Part shown: positions 12,566 through 27,000 of the stretch, in pieces
How positions within the stretch are numbered: position 1 is the first letter of the stretch
Layout of the letters: every line of letters starts with the position of its first letter
From: Ophiocordyceps camponoti-saundersi (nom. inval.)
Lineage: Eukaryota > Ascomycota > Sordariomycetes > Hypocreales > Ophiocordycipitaceae
Assembly: GCA_003339415.1 (NCBI GenBank)
Contig: PDHQ01000161.1
Coordinates: forward strand, 1-64,000
Direction: 5' to 3'
DNA length: 64,000 bases
Notes under the pieces: generated by a model
Database searches by the model: none
What the model was told of the DNA's origin: nothing
What the model saw: the letters and a program-made list of their open reading frames with translations, nothing else
Translations under genes and position numbers: made by a program

Positions 12566-12761
12566 TAAAATCCCTCGATCGGTCTTAAATTATAGGATTA
12601 GATTAGATCGTATAGGGTTATACGTTAGGGTATTAATAGTCGTGATCCCTTTTATATTAGTCTAATAGTAAGTCTAATAATAATAATAATTCCTCTAAGT
12701 TCTCCCCTTTTTCTCTAATTCCTTATCCTCTAATACCTTATCTTCTAATACCTATCTAATA
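12566..12761 (-). repeat. LTR of element A (3' in coding sense)
   Basis: 196 bp, equal in length to its partner at 22,536-22,731, and recognisably the same family as the 198-bp LTRs of B. Confidence 0.92.
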
Positions 12762-13723
12762 AAGTAAGGGGTATCTTTTATTATAGTCGCTTACGACCAC
12801 CTTCTTTACCTAAACCTCTCTACCGTGATCCTCCGTAAATAGCCTATTATTATCTAGTCCTAGGGGTATCCCCCCGATTTTATTCGAGCTAGTCTCCTAA
12901 TTTCCTTAGCTCGATAGCCTCGCTTTCTTAATCGATCTTTTATTAGACTAATCGGCTATATTAGGCCTTTTAGGTTACGGCGATAATATATCGGATATTA
13001 ACCCTCGGTTAGATAGCTATAAAAAAGGGTCCGATATAGGTTATAATATAAGTTAATCGAAGTCCTTAAAGTTTACCTTAATAACTTAGCGTAGAGTTAT
13101 CTTAATAGCTTTATTTAGTAGCGGTTAGATAATATCGTTTATTATTATAGATTAAAATACCTCTTATAGCGCCGCTCCGATAATATCTTTTATCGGATAT
13201 ATATTATATTTTTTAATATTCGTAAAAATAGGCCGCTTTAGTTATATTAAGGACTTATTTAGAATATAGATTAGCTTATTATAAATAAGTAAGATAATTC
13301 TCTTTAAATTTTTAATAGCTATTATCTGCCTAATAGCTCTCTTAATATACGTGATTAATTATTTTACTTATATAACTTACTAAAATTCCTTTCGTTAGTA
13401 CTTGAGAAGAGCCTTATAATTAGCTTTTTATTACTTTTTTTAGTCCCTCGTAATAGATTATTATTTTTCTATTTATATCTTATTTTTCTCTAATTACCGC
13501 GCTATTAGACTTCGCTACTTAGCTAATAATAATTCGAACGCTTCCTTCTAATAAAAAGTAGTAAAAGCTTTTATAGTTATAATGTAAGTAATATTAGAAA
13601 TAGCCCTATCCTTAGGTACCTAAATCGATATAGTTACGTTCTAAATTATAGGGGTAGCTAAAGGTGCCTAAATTAGCGCGGGCGTATTATAAATCCTAGG
13701 GGTAGCCGAAAGCGTATAAACCG

Positions 13724-14074
13724 CCGAAATAATAGAAGATAGCGATATAGTAAATATAAGCGTTAAAGCGGGATATATCCTCTTTACTATTATAGGGATA
13801 TTTAAGGATATAAGCGTCGAAGTCGGTATCTTTATAGTAAGTAAGGCTTATATAATAGAAGATTTCGGGTTAGTAGTAATTAAGGGCTATATAATAGAAG
13901 GCGAAGGATATTTTAAGCTAGTAATAGCTAATATTTTAACCGAAAGCTATATAATAGAAGAAGATCGCTTCGGGCTAGTAGTAGCCGATATTTCTACGAT
14001 AGAAGATTATAGCTTTATCTTAACTATAGGTTATACTAACCTCGCTTTTAGGGCTTACTCCGGTAATTTAAGCT
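13724..14074 (+). pseudogene. open frame antisense to pol, element A
   Basis: The plus-strand frame ending at the TAA near 14,074 stays free of stops for about 115 codons, which is striking in DNA where TAA/TAG are very frequent. The same frame is open for 142 codons in B (46,596-47,021). The encoded sequence is acidic and built of imperfect units of about 20 residues containing E-D-x-F-G-L-V-V. It lies between integrase and the 3' LTR, opposite to gag-pol. It has no start codon now and no family I recognise. The minus-strand frames of the same stretch contain several stops. It could be an accessory ORF, or a composition effect of a repetitive tract. Confidence 0.4.
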
Positions 14075-14134
14075 AACCTTAATTTACGTTCTTTTAACTA
14101 GGGATAGGTAGTATAGTTTTAAGGCCTTAAGGCA

Positions 14135-14235
14135 TTTTTAAGGGAGTTATTATAGTTATAAGTTTAATTATATCCTTATTCCCTTTTAAGGGAGTTATCG
14201 TAGTCGTAAGTTTAACTATATTTTTATTCCTAATT
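14135..14235. repeat. 48-bp tandem repeat in element A
   Basis: Two adjacent copies of a unit beginning AAGGGAGTTAT(C/T)(G/A)TAG. The equivalent pair in B starts at 47,091 and 47,139 (period 48 bp). Confidence 0.75.
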
Positions 14236-15699
14236 TTAAATACCGATATAAGGGTATATTTATCTAATAAATCTTCTACCTTATTATTAGCTATTTTACT
14301 TAATAGTTTTATTAATAATTAAGGTAGCGTAAGCTAGTCGGCCTACTAGCCTAATACCTAGCGAATAACTTAATTTACGTTAAATTTTAATACTCTTTCT
14401 ATATCTTAAAATCCCGCCTTAAACCTATAAGTAATAATAGTAATATCTTAATTATAACGGCCTTAGCTTTTAAGAGCTAACTTTAATAAAGCCGCCCCTA
14501 ATATATTAGCGTCCGTTATGCCCGGTAGCTTATCGTATATTATTCGGTTAATATTAAGGATTATTCGCTCTTATAATTTCTATATAGTAATAGAAAATAA
14601 ATTCGTAATATTAGGTAAGATAGCTTTTTTTATTTTCCTTATATTAATAATAATCTCTAATATAAGGGGAAGATTACTTTTATTATCTTTCTTTACTATA
14701 TAGTTTACGAAGTAATATATTATAATATATAGTTATTATAACTCCGGTTACGGGATTAGCTAGTTACGCGGTAAGATATTTTCTATAATATTCTTATTAG
14801 TAGTTTAGAATTTCTAAATATTTTAGGATATTATTACTAAAGCGGTTTCCTCTTATATTACTTTAGCGATATATTATAATAGCTAGTCCCTTTTTATAGC
14901 CTATTTAGCTAGGATATAACCGTAAGGAGTTCCGGTTATTATAGTAATCTTAAGGTTCTTAGTAACCTTCGCTTTCTAATTTATCTTTATCGTTTAGGTA
15001 AAAAAACCTTAATATCTTTCGTATTCCGTATAAATCTTCTAATACTAAACGTCGATTATCTTATTTTTTAAGAGGTTTATATTTTTAAAAGTTAAGTAAT
15101 TATCTTAAATAGCTATAATAATATAAGAGGAAAACGATAATAATATAATACGCGAAATAAAGATAAATATAGGAGGAGATAAATAGTACGATAAAAGGTA
15201 AGTTAAACGAAAAACGATAATAATATACGAAATAAAAATATATATAAAAGGAGATAACCGTACGTTAATAATAGTAATATATAATAGTTAGTTATACGTA
15301 AGGAAGAAAGAGATAAATATAAGGTATATAAGAAAGAAGATAACGATAATACCTAATAATAATTTAATTAAGAAAGATTTAATAAGTAAAGAAAGGAAAA
15401 TAGTAATAGTATAGTATATAAAGACGCGAGATATACGGTAGTAAAGGTATATATAAGGTATATTTAGAGAGAATAGATATAGAGAGAATAGAAAATAAAG
15501 TAAGGTAAATATACGAATAAGTAAATAGACTATTAGCGACTTTTTAGCTAGCTAATAGCTATTAATAATTATTATTAATTACTATTAATACTTACTGTAG
15601 TAACTTAATATTTACTATAGTAAGTTATCCTTCTTATTCTTAGTTTTCCTACTTAACCTTACGTTTCCCCCCCTAACTTCTTATAATAGCGAGTTCCTA

Positions 15700-18600
15700 C
15701 GAGCGTAAGGGTCTTTACCTTAAAGCTTATCCGTTCCTTCGCCTAACTTATAGCCTTATTAGGTAGCTATATCCTATATTACTCGCCGTAGGGGTATTAA
15801 ATATACCTTACGTAGTATAAATAGTTTAAGATCGTCTACGTAAAGCTTTCGCAAAACTTAGCGTCTAATAACGCTATAGATTAGATATATAATAGATAAG
15901 ATAACCTTAATAATAATAAATAGGTTATCTTACGTAATTATAAACTTTCTATACGATATATTTACTTTATCTTACTTTTCCTATATAAAGTTACTAACTT
16001 ATAAGGTATATTATAGCTTAGTATTATATTTAGTTATATTAAAGTTAGCTAAAATATCCTAAATTATATCCTTTTCTTCTACTATAGCTAATATTAAATT
16101 ACGGACTATCTAGTTATCTTAGTTAAAATAGTCGAAGTTAGATTATTTAACTCTAAGTATATCTTTATTTTAGTATATAATTACGGGGTTAAATCCTAAT
16201 ATAGCTTTTACTAGAGTTACCCCTAAAGTCTTAACTTTTCGAGAATTTAATATATTAGTAATCTAAAGTAACGCTTTATTTTATATTTCTAAGGAGATAC
16301 TAAACCGCTTAAGACTCTATTTTCGCAGTTAGTTTTTTACTAATCGGATATACCTCTCTGCTAGTTTAGTACTCTAAAAATATAAGACCGGGCTAAACTT
16401 CTATTTAACCTTATATCGCTTAGCTATATTTTCTATAATAATATTAGCGAAATAGCGCCCGTTATCCGAGTAAATAGCTTTAAGCTAGCTAAATACTAAA
16501 CTTTAGTAATATTACTATATATTTACTACCTCCGGGCTAATCGTATTTTCGTATACTTAAGTTAATAAGAAACGCGTTATATAATTTATAGCTATTAGAA
16601 TATATTAATATCTATAAGTACTAATAAGCGTAATAAGTCCTAGGAAGTTAACTATTACTATTTCCTATAGCTTATATATCGTAATTTATCTATATTTTAA
16701 CTTAAGTAAGCGTAGTATAGTTTGCTAGTAAATTATATAGGATATATAATAATAGGTAATATCTAATCGATAAGTTAGCTATTATAAGATTCCTTTTAAA
16801 TTCGCTAAAGTCTTTTCCTTAGAGAAATAGCCTAATACGTTATAAGTATTTTATAACTTTAACCGGATATTTAACTATAAATAATACTTAGCTTACTATT
16901 TATTCGATTTAATATAATATAAGATCTTATTCTAAACTCGATATCTAATAGCTATCCTCTAAATATAGCGATATCTATCGTTTAGTAATACTTATATTCT
17001 ATTAACGAGAAAGAGTATAATTTCCGTATACTATAAGTCTCTTAGCTAAGAGGATATAGCCGCTTAGAGGTAAGATACCTCTCTACCTACTATTAGTTTA
17101 CCTAATAGGAGTTAAATAGCTTTTATAGTATTTAGCGCTAGTATAATATAGCTTTTTATATCTAAAGCGTTACTTTTTAAAGCGTTATATAATCTAAATA
17201 TACTATCCGCGATTCTAATAATCTTTATTATATTCGGGTAATAGATATATTTAATATCCCGTTCTTATAGAATATTAATCTACCTTACTACTTTACTATA
17301 TATTTCCGTTATATTTATTATTAAGTTAATAATACCCTTATAGTCTATATAGATCTTAAGAGGATATAGGGATATATTTACTATTTACTAATATTCCTTA
17401 ATCGTATAAATAATAGCTAATATTTCTTTTTTAAGTATAGAGTATCGCCGCTCTAAATTATTTAGCTAAAACGATATCTATATAATAATTTTTATATCTT
17501 AGAAATTAAAATCTCTAATAGATATTCTATCGGGATAGTTATCGAGTTAGTAGAGAACGGCCCTAGTCCTAGTATCGGATATATTTATTACTAAGTAGAA
17601 TTATATATTTATCTATACTCCGAATATTACGTTATTCTAAATAGCCTAGTATAGGAATTATAAAGCTTCTACCGCCTCTAGCGTTTAAATAGGTTTATCT
17701 CGATATTATACTTTTAGTTATATAGATTAGCGTCCTAATAGAGTTACCTTATTTACCTTTTTAAAGAACGCTTCCTTAATAAATCTAGCCTTATCTACTC
17801 TCCCTAATATAAAATAACGAAAAAATAGGGTTAGCTATAGTATTATTTAAACTTCTTCCTAAGATTAAGGGGGATATTATTAGAAATAGTCTCCTAATTA
17901 CGTAAATCTCTACTAATATTTAGTTCCTAAACGAAATCGCCCTATTTTTAATTTAAACCTAACTAATTCGGCCGTGCTATTAAATAGCTTTATCTTCTTA
18001 CCTACGAGACTAATTAGCGCTTATACTATTTTAGGGAAATACTAATATTAAAAGAAATCGAAATATTTATTAAAGGTTTCGCTACTAAGGTTATAATTAT
18101 CGATATAAATAAATATTAACGTTAAGTATTTTATAGTAAAACTTAATAATATTTAGTATTTAACCTTATCCGCTAATATTAATTTACTAAATATAATATC
18201 CCTATACTTTACGTACGTAAAGGGGGCGCCTATTAGTCCTTATAGTATATTAATATATTCCTATATATTATTAGGGGCGGTAAAGCCTATCTTATATATA
18301 TCCTCTAGCTATATTAGGATTAACTAGAACTTATTAGACGTATCTAGCTAAGAGAAAACTATTAGTTATTTAATATATACTTAGTCTAAATTAACCTTTA
18401 AGTTATAATACGGATATTTTAGTTTTACTATATTCCTATTAATATCGCGGTAATCGTAAACTATTCTCTAAGCTACCGGGTTTAATAAGTACTTCTTAAT
18501 AAATAAAATTCTAGCTACCTATTCTATATTATCGCTAATAAGTCGAATAATATTTACTTCTTTTATTATTAAGAATACCTTACTCGTAAAGATTTATTTA

Positions 18601-21600
18601 AGCTTACTATACTTTATTTATTTAAATATAGCTAGCGTTACTCCCTCCTTTAATTTAATTCGATAAGTAATTAGTTATATAAGCCGAATCTCCTTAAGAG
18701 TAGAAATAAAATAATCCTTATAAGTAAAATATAATCTTATAACCCTCTCTCTCTATTTTTCTATTTTAACGTAATCTCCTAACGTAATAAGGCTTTATTT
18801 AAATTATATATTAATTTCCCTAATCGGGGTATCTAATAAAGGATAAACGACTAAGTTTAAGGTAATACTTTTATAAGATATAGGTCTTAAAATACTTATT
18901 ATTATAATACTTACTTATTTAAAATACGATATATAGTTAATATCGTCTTCGTTATTTATTTTCTCTTAGTTTATCTAATATCGGGGATATTTTAGAAAGT
19001 TTATTATATCTAGCTTATTATAGTTATAGATTACCTTTTTTATATTACTCTTATTCCTAGCTATCTTATTTTCTTTTAGGTTAGCTAATTCTATTTCTAG
19101 TAATTCTTCCACTCCTCTAAGCTATCTTAAATACTTAAGTAACTATCTATTCGTCGATTCCGGTTTCTCCGCCGTCTATTTAAAACCTATTACCTTATAT
19201 ATTTTCTTCTATATAAACTTAGGTAGTATTACTTTTACTTACTTACTAATAGATATTACTAGCCTTCGCTAGATTTAAGGCTATAATATTTTATTTATCT
19301 TTTTCTATATTATTTTTAGCTACCCCGCTATCTAGCCCTTACGGGAGGCAGCTATTAGTTTTTTAAAAAGTCTTACTTTACCTAGGAGGCTAGTTATTTA
19401 GTAATAGCGGATAAAATATCCTTAACCTCTTTTAAAATAAGCTTATTATCTTCGACGAATATAATCTTATCTTTATTATTAGCGACCGCTTTTAGATATT
19501 TAGGGGCTTACGGTATCTTCCTATCTAGCTTAAATAAATTAAGTACTAGGAAAATCGGAATAATCTAAGTAATATTTTCTAAGCTAGTAATTTTTAGCTA
19601 TTCTTTTACGTAGTATTCTATAGCCTTAACGCGTCTTAGCTATACGTAGCTTAATAGAATATCCTAATTATTATAGTCTCCTAGTATATAGGCTTTTATA
19701 TTAGCTAGGATTCCTACTATAATTACCTAAAAGTAAGTAACCCTCTTAATAATCGCGAGTTCGTTATCCGCTATTTTAACTATACCTAGTTAAGGTAACT
19801 AGATTACGGGGAGGGCGTTATTAGCTATAAAGGCCTTATTAACTAAATTAACTATAAAGCCTCCGTTTAATATAATAATAATATACCGATAACTTTTAAT
19901 ATAGTTTTCGATATACCCTAATATTAATAAGATAGCTTTAGCTAGCGCTATAATATCTCTCTAAATTACCTAATTAAGCGTATTATAGGATAGAATATCC
20001 GCTAGCGGGTTTTACGATTCGAATAGTTAGACGAGATTCGTAATAACCTCCTTACCTTTCGGGGACTTAATCTTCTTCTAATACTATATTAGTTTATTAA
20101 GTTACGCACGAATTAACGGTATAACTTAAAGTAATTAAAGAATATTTATTTTTTAACCTATCTCCTAGTTTAAATAGCGGAATATTATATTCTTCTATAG
20201 CTTAGATTTTCTCTAACTCGTATCGTTTTTTAGCTAGCTTAGGCTCTTATAGCTTAGGCTCTTAAAGGTAAGTCTAAACTTCTACTTCTAGAGGTAGTAA
20301 TCGTATAGTTAGTCTTAGGATAAGCTTAGGAATAGTTAGAGTCTCCCTTAAGGCCGGGCCTTCCCTAGCGTTATTATTAGGCTCCGTACTTAGTATAACC
20401 GATTAGCGACGAATTTCCTACTCTAATTTATCCTATTATAGTTTATCTAAGTTATTTAGGTTAAATTCTACTTTAGGGCGCGGTTTAGTTACGCGGCCTC
20501 GCGTAAGTTAAGAAGTCGGGACTATCTTTTTTTTCTAATAAGAGGTTTAAATATTAAGTCTCTAAGCGGTATAAGTTTATCCTTATATAGAATTAATATT
20601 AGGCGCGGTAAAATCTAAAGCTTTTCTATTTAGACTTTTTATTATAAATAGCGCTAGTAATATCCTAATTATATATCCTATTAGTAATTAAATACTTATA
20701 TCTAAACTAATAACTATTAAATTCTTTACTAATAGTTTAGGGCTAATACCTTAATATAATTACTAGTATCTCTATTTCTTTATCTCCTTTACGTAAGTTT
20801 CCTAATAAGCTTTCCGCTACTAAAACGCTTCTCTATTAAATAAAGCTATAAATAAATAATTATAGCTTATATAGCCTTATTCGCTATATTTAAAATACTA
20901 TTATAAATCTAAATTAAGAGGTTAGTATCTAAGTCCTATATCTAGTAATTTAAGGGCTTAGGGTTATTATTATAATATATTCGAAGAATTTTAGAATAGA
21001 TATCCCTAATTTTATACCTAAGTATTAGTTTATCTAAGTATACCTTATATACTCGAATATCCGCTAGTAAAACGGCCTCCTAAGTTCTATAAGCACTTAG
21101 TTAACTTACTCGCTATTATAATATTAGATTATTCTATTAATTTAGCTATCTTAGTTATTATCTCCTATTACTTAGCTATTATTTTTTATAGATCTATCTT
21201 TATAGCTAGTACTCTATTAGTATTTTTTTTAATCTTTTTAGATATTATATCGCGTAAGTTATATATAATAAGTTAAATATTAGACTATATTAGACTTACC
21301 GTTACTATTAATAACTTCTACTTATTATTAATATAGAGGCGCTTAATAATAGCCTACTTATATTATTTATCTTTCTCGGCGTTTTTAATTATTTAATTTA
21401 AAAAGTTAGTAAGTAAAATCCGTTAAATTTCTAATTTTACTCGGGTATAAAAAGCCTCCGCTTATTTTATATAATTAGCTAGTAATTCTCCTTTCTTATA
21501 ACTAAACTTATACGCCTTTATAATAAGGGTGCTTTCTATAACTAAGTTTACCTCTTTAAATTTATTTATAAATAAAGTTATTAACTTAAATTAGGTGCGA

Positions 21601-22535
21601 TCTTCGTTATCTAACTTTTATTATACTAATTAGTAGCTTTATTACGAAGACCCGAAGAAAAGATTTCCCTAATAATAATATTATACGTCTCTCCTTAAAT
21701 ACCTAATAGTACTATATTAATATTATACTAATTAAGGTACCTTTTAGCTAAAATATCTTTTAGGTATTTAGTAAATAGCTTAAGCCCTAATAGTAAAGTT
21801 AACGCTATTATAATATAACGCTTACCCTCTAGTTTAGTAATACTCCCTTATATTAATACTAAGTATATAATTATTAAACTAGTCTAACTTATTAGGGGAA
21901 GGGGATAAAGTAAATAATATAGTAAACTTTCTAATAAATTAGGTAAACTTTATAATAAACTTATATCTATATCTAATATTATTTTCTAATTTTTTACCTT
22001 AAGGTACTCCTTAAGTATACTCTAATAACTTACTTTTACTTATAATACTTATAATTATTAAATATTTAGTAGAACTAAGTTTTCTTTTATTAGGTATATC
22101 CGTTTCTTTAAATTAAAAGATTTCTAGCGTTAATCTATCTAAGAAGATCGCACGCCCTTAATCTTTTTTACTTACTTATCCTAACGTTTTTCTTATCTTA
22201 ATTACTTTCGGCGATAATAAAAAAGGAAAAAAAAAAGGAAAATTACTCGTACTTATAAGGTTTTCTTATATTCTCTTATCCTCTTTCCCCCCTTATTCTC
22301 GCTTATATAGTTTTTCCTACTTTACTTACTATAGGGCTGCTTTTCCGGTAATAATAGGTAGCTATAGCTAGACTTACTCTAGGTAGCTCCTACTTAACCT
22401 AATTAGAACTTACTTCGCTTCTTAATTTAGTAATCTGCCGAAATCCTTAAATACTTAGCTATCGTTACTAGACGATATCGTTATATCGATTCTATAGCTT
22501 ATATAGTAACGCGCTAAATCCTAGTCTTATTACTA
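15700..22535 (-). pseudogene. gag-pol remnant of element A
   Basis: Degraded polyprotein region read on the minus strand from about 22.5 kb downward. Landmarks: reverse transcriptase Y-R-D-I-N (18,432-18,470), the RT catalytic box (18,091-18,113, F-I-Y-I-D-N instead of Y-I-D-D), and the integrase D-N-G-x-x-F block (16,443-16,472). The order gag, RT, RNase H, integrase is that of Ty3/Gypsy. Many Gln/Trp codons have become stops. Protease, RNase H and zinc-knuckle residues could not be placed with confidence by eye. The outer limits are approximate. Confidence 0.75.
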
Positions 22536-22731
22536 TAAAATCCCTCGATTAGTCTTAAATTATAGGATTAGATTAGATCGTATAGGGTTATATATTAGGG
22601 TATTAGTAGTTATAATCCTTTTTATATTAGTCTAATAGTAAGTTTAATAATAATAATAATTCCTCTAAGTTCTCCCCTTTTTCTCTAATTCCTTGTCCTC
22701 TAATGCCTTATCTTCTAATACCTATCTAATA
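22536..22731 (-). repeat. LTR of element A (5' in coding sense)
   Basis: 196-bp direct repeat of 12,566-12,761. Confidence 0.92.
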
Positions 22732-23460
22732 ATATTCTTTTTAATATTAATAAGGAAATATAATAGCGGAGGGCGATTATAGCTTTTTAATAAGGTAGCT
22801 AGTATTTTAAAAATAGAGCTAGCGGTAAAAGAAGATACCGCGGTAATTTATTAAATAAAATATCTAAGCGCTATAACTTTAAAAACTTTAGGTAAGGAGT
22901 AGTTAAAGCTAGAGTATTTATTATTTAAAAGTAAATACTCGGAATTATAATCCTTATTATTAAGAAGTTATTTTTTATTAGCTTACCTTTTTATTTTTCT
23001 ATTAATATAATAAATATAATTATCTAATTTACTAAATAATAAATTATATCCCTTTTCTTATAATACTTATTTCTAAGCGATAAAAATTATATAGTTATTT
23101 AATTTCTAGTTATTAAATTTATAAGTAAATAACTTAAATAAATATTAAAATTCTATAAGGTTTCTAGATAGCTAAATAGCTTTTTTAAAGCTTTTAAATA
23201 TAAGTATAATAGGAGTATAAATTAGTTATTTATAAAAAAAATAATTTATAATATATCTTATTATAAGAATAATAAGGATTATTATAAGGGGGATTAATTT
23301 TAAGTATAAAAGAAAAAAAATAATATAAAGATAGTAAAAAGAATTAGAAGATAAAAAGAAATAACTATAAGGAGGATAAAGACTAATATATACGAAGATA
23401 TAATAAAAATAAGTAATATAAAAAGGAATAAGAAAAGATAAATAAGAGAGAGAGGAAATA
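22732..23460 (-). pseudogene. C1 internal region between A and SINE
   Basis: C1 sequence downstream of pol, between two later insertions. The minus-strand frame reads with stops explicable as lost Gln, but the product is not recognised. The last 13 bp (23,448-23,460, GAGAGAGGAAATA) are the target duplication of the adjacent SINE. Confidence 0.5.
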
Positions 23461-24061
23461 TATATATATTATATTACTCTAGTAACTTATATAGGTATCT
23501 AGGCATATAATCGTTTAATAAAGAGGAAAAACCGGAGTGCCCTAGGGAAAAACCCCTTACTTAATATATTTAGCTAGCTTATAAGCTAATTACGTTATAT
23601 CGGAAAACTTAATCGTTATAGGAAGTATCCGAAATTACGCTAGTCCTAAGTAAAAGATACCTATATTTCTTATCGTATATCTTATCTAAGTTCTAAGTAA
23701 TTCCGGTATATATATTAGTAGATACCGTAATAAAAATATATTACTTTATAATTATACTTTATTATTAGATTATAATTACTATTAAAAGGGACCTATTCCT
23801 CTAATAACCTACGTTATTTAACTATACCTTTACCTTACGCCTTACCTTACCTAAGCCTTAGCCGGGTTATTACTCCTACCGAGGGAGGAAAGGAGCCTAG
23901 TAAGGTTACTACTCCTGCCGGGGTTATGCCGGGGTTAGACCGTACCCTAGCTATATAATTAGGGTGAAAAAATACCTATGCCCTCCGCCGGATTCGAACC
24001 GACTACCTCTTTTATAGGAGACTAATATCTCTAGACGCTTAACTACTACGCTAGGAGGGCA
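23461..24061 (-). repeat. tRNA-derived SINE, family 1, copy 2
   Basis: A 601-bp full-length copy, flanked by the perfect 13-bp duplication GAGAGAGGAAATA (23,448-23,460 and 24,062-24,074). The tRNA-like head is at the right end, about 23,979-24,061, with B box GGTTCGAATCC on the minus strand and A-box-like TAGCGTAGTAGTTA. The 3' end (left) has a (TA)n-rich tail and the shared module GAGGAAAAACCGGAG… at 23,521-23,562. It keeps more CpA/TpG than its surroundings, so it may be younger or less strongly mutated. It inserted into C1. Confidence 0.92.
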
Positions 24062-24074
24062 GAGAGAGGAAATA

Positions 24075-27000
24075 AGAAAAGAAAGGTAAGAAAATAAAGG
24101 GAAATTTAATATAAATTATAATAAATTAAGTTTATTATTTTTAAAAAATATTATATATTTACTACTAGGTAATTTATTTATTTTATTCTAATAGCTAGTA
24201 CTTTTTAAAAATATTTATATATTTTTTTCTAATAATTTCTAACTTAGCTTTTAATTTATTTTTTTCTTTTTTAAATTCTTTAATTATCTCCTTTTATTAA
24301 AAGTCCTTCTTAGCTACTTATTAATTATTATTATTTAAGTATCTTTTCTAATATATAAGGTATTTTATTTAAATAATACCTCGCCTTTTTTTAACCTTTC
24401 TCTTATTAAGAATTTATTTAATCTTATAATTATTAATATTAAGCTTAGGGCTAAGTTATTCTCTTAGAGTATTAGCTAATTAAAGTTATATAATTAATAT
24501 AATAAGATAAATATTTATAAAGTTATTAAGATTTAGTTAATAAGCTAAATAACTAATTTTTTTAATTATACGAAAAAGCCCGGTTTATTATTCTAAAAGC
24601 TTCGCTACTTATCTATTAAAAATATAATATTTTTTCTTAAATTTTAGCTAAACTTAATTGCTAAGCTTAAACTTAAGCTTCTAATATTTTTTATTATATT
24701 ATCTTTTTATTATAGCTTAGGTATAAGTAATAAAGATAATTACTTTATTTTTTAATATTTCCTTAAATTTAGGGGAAGCTTAATCGCTTAGATAATAAAG
24801 ATTATTATTTATCTAATATCTAATAAGTAACTTATTTAGCGTAGTTTTAATAACTAAGGAGAAGAAGTTATTAAGTAAAAACTAAAAAGCTAGTAAAGCG
24901 TTAATTTATTATTTTATTAGGAAATTAGTAGCGAAAAATCTAAAAATAATTTTAATAATCTAATTTTATTTTTTAGATAAATTATTAATTTATAAGTAAT
25001 ATATAATTAATATTAGGAGTTTAATATTAAAAGCGGACTATAAAGTTTTTTAAAGCTTAAATATAAACTTTAGATCTTAATTAAAAATAATTTATTTTAA
25101 GAATTTTTAATTATAATAAGTAAGCTTATTATATAGCTACTAAGTTTATTTTTTAATAGTAAAGTAATTATATTTAAAAGTTAAAATATATATTTTTAAG
25201 AACTTATCGGTAATAGTAAAAAGGGTATTATAAAACTTTCCTTTAAGTTTAGACTAAGGTAAGTTTTCTAAAAAAAATTAAAAAAAGTCTAATAATAAAG
25301 TTTATTATAATTATATAAAAAGGAATTACTAAGGAATAGATAGGAACTATTTCCCTAAAAGGAGCTTATTTATTAATTTAATTTTATTTATAAATATTAT
25401 ATTTATTTATAAAATTATTAATCTTTTTTTTTAGTTAGGAAATAATAAAACTAAAAAAAAGTTTAGCTTATATATATTCCTAGCTAATATAAAATTTATA
25501 AAAATAATACTTAGAAATAATTTCTTTAATATAGTTTTTAGGAATATAAAGTTATTTTTAATTATTAATATTTTTAAAATATAATAAGCTATTTACTTAG
25601 ATAAAAGTAAATCTTTCTTAAAAGTTTTTATTTTTAAGTTACTTTAAGATTTTAGATTATTATATATTAAAAAGATATTTTTCGGAAATTTTATATTAGA
25701 AAGCGTTATTAAGAATAGCTTTTAAGGAAATAAGAAAAAAAATTAATATAATCTTCTTAAATATTTTTAAGTTAAATTCTCCTTATCTCTTTTCTAAAGC
25801 TACTTTTAAAAAAAGGCGTAAAAAAGAGTTTACGAAAATATTAAAAATATTAAAGATATATTAAACTTTAAGAGGGTATTAACTTAAAAACTAAGAAATA
25901 AGAGTAAAATAATTATTATTTCTTATATTAGTAATAAAAAGAGAGGTTTATTTTATAATTACTAAAATTATAATATAATTTATAAAAACTATAATTTTTA
26001 ATTTTTAAGTTTTAATTAAATAAATCCGGAGTTTATAATAAGCTTAAATTAAATAGGAAATCTTAAGTTTAGTTAGCTAATATCTAATTTTAGCTAATTT
26101 AAGTATATAACTAGGATAGTAAATAAGTTTAATAAATTACTAAGGTAGAGCTAAAAATAGTTTTTAAGATTCCTTATTATTAATATAGAAAAAATAAGCT
26201 ATAAAACTATTCTCTTAAGAGGTATTAATTTATAAAAAAAGTTAATAATTAGGAAAGAACTAACTAAAAATAGCGTTATTATAAAAGGTAATAGTAATAT
26301 TATTAAAATAGTTAGTTTTTTCCTTTATTAGGATAATCTTAGACTAAGAGGTAAAGGTATTTTTTTTAGTTTAGTAATAAGTATTTTATTTTCCTATCTT
26401 TCTCGGAATATTACTATTTTATATTTTTAAAAAGAGTTAATTTATTATATAAAATAAGGAATAAGATATCTTATTTATCTAACTAATCTAATTTATTATT
26501 TAAAATATTATAAGGTATTAGGGAATTTAATATCTAATAAGGCTTTTACTTAAGATTAAATATTTATTAATATAAATTTATTAATATAATACCTTAATAT
26601 TTTTATAAATAAGTAATAAAGGAAAGATTTAAAAATAAAAAGGGAAAAATTTATACTAATAAAAAGATTAAATATTATAATTAGATATTTAATATAATCC
26701 TCTAAAATATAAGAGAAGATTATTATATTATTAATATATCTAATAATATATATTTTATATAATTAAAGAATATAATTAATAAATCTTTATATATAAGTAA
26801 GCGAATTCTTATACCTTATAAAAATAATTATAGCCCTTTTTAATTTATAGTAAGAAGTAATTATAAATTACTTTTAGTAATTTAGATAAACGAGAAACTA
26901 ATAGAAAAAGCTTAAAATATTAATAATAAAAATAACCTTTTTACCTACTAATTTATAAATTATATTTTAAAAGAGAGGTATTAGATATATATTAAAAATA

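Larger units (their letters stand above)
12566..22731 (-). mobile_element. Ty3/Gypsy LTR retrotransposon A
   Basis: A 10,166-bp element with two 196-bp LTRs (12,566-12,761 and 22,536-22,731) sharing TAAAAT(C/T)CCTCGAT… starts and CTAATA ends. Coding runs on the minus strand, with gag toward 22 kb. RT motifs: Y-R-D-I-N block at about 18,432-18,470 and F-I-Y-I-D-N at 18,091-18,113, where the second catalytic Asp is now Asn through RIP. Integrase motif S-D-N-G-R-Y-F lies at 16,443-16,472. The RT-before-integrase order is Ty3/Gypsy, not Copia. Flanks AATAT (12,561-12,565) and ATATT (22,732-22,736) are only a shifted match, so the TSD is imperfect. B at 45,441-55,587 is a second copy, similar over its whole length. 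A interrupts C1. Confidence 0.92.

Noticed and set aside
14518..14703. A 61-codon plus-strand ORF
   Set aside because: It lies inside Gypsy element A, antisense to pol, is hydrophobic from AT-rich composition, and the corresponding frame in B (from 47,467) is interrupted. A chance frame.
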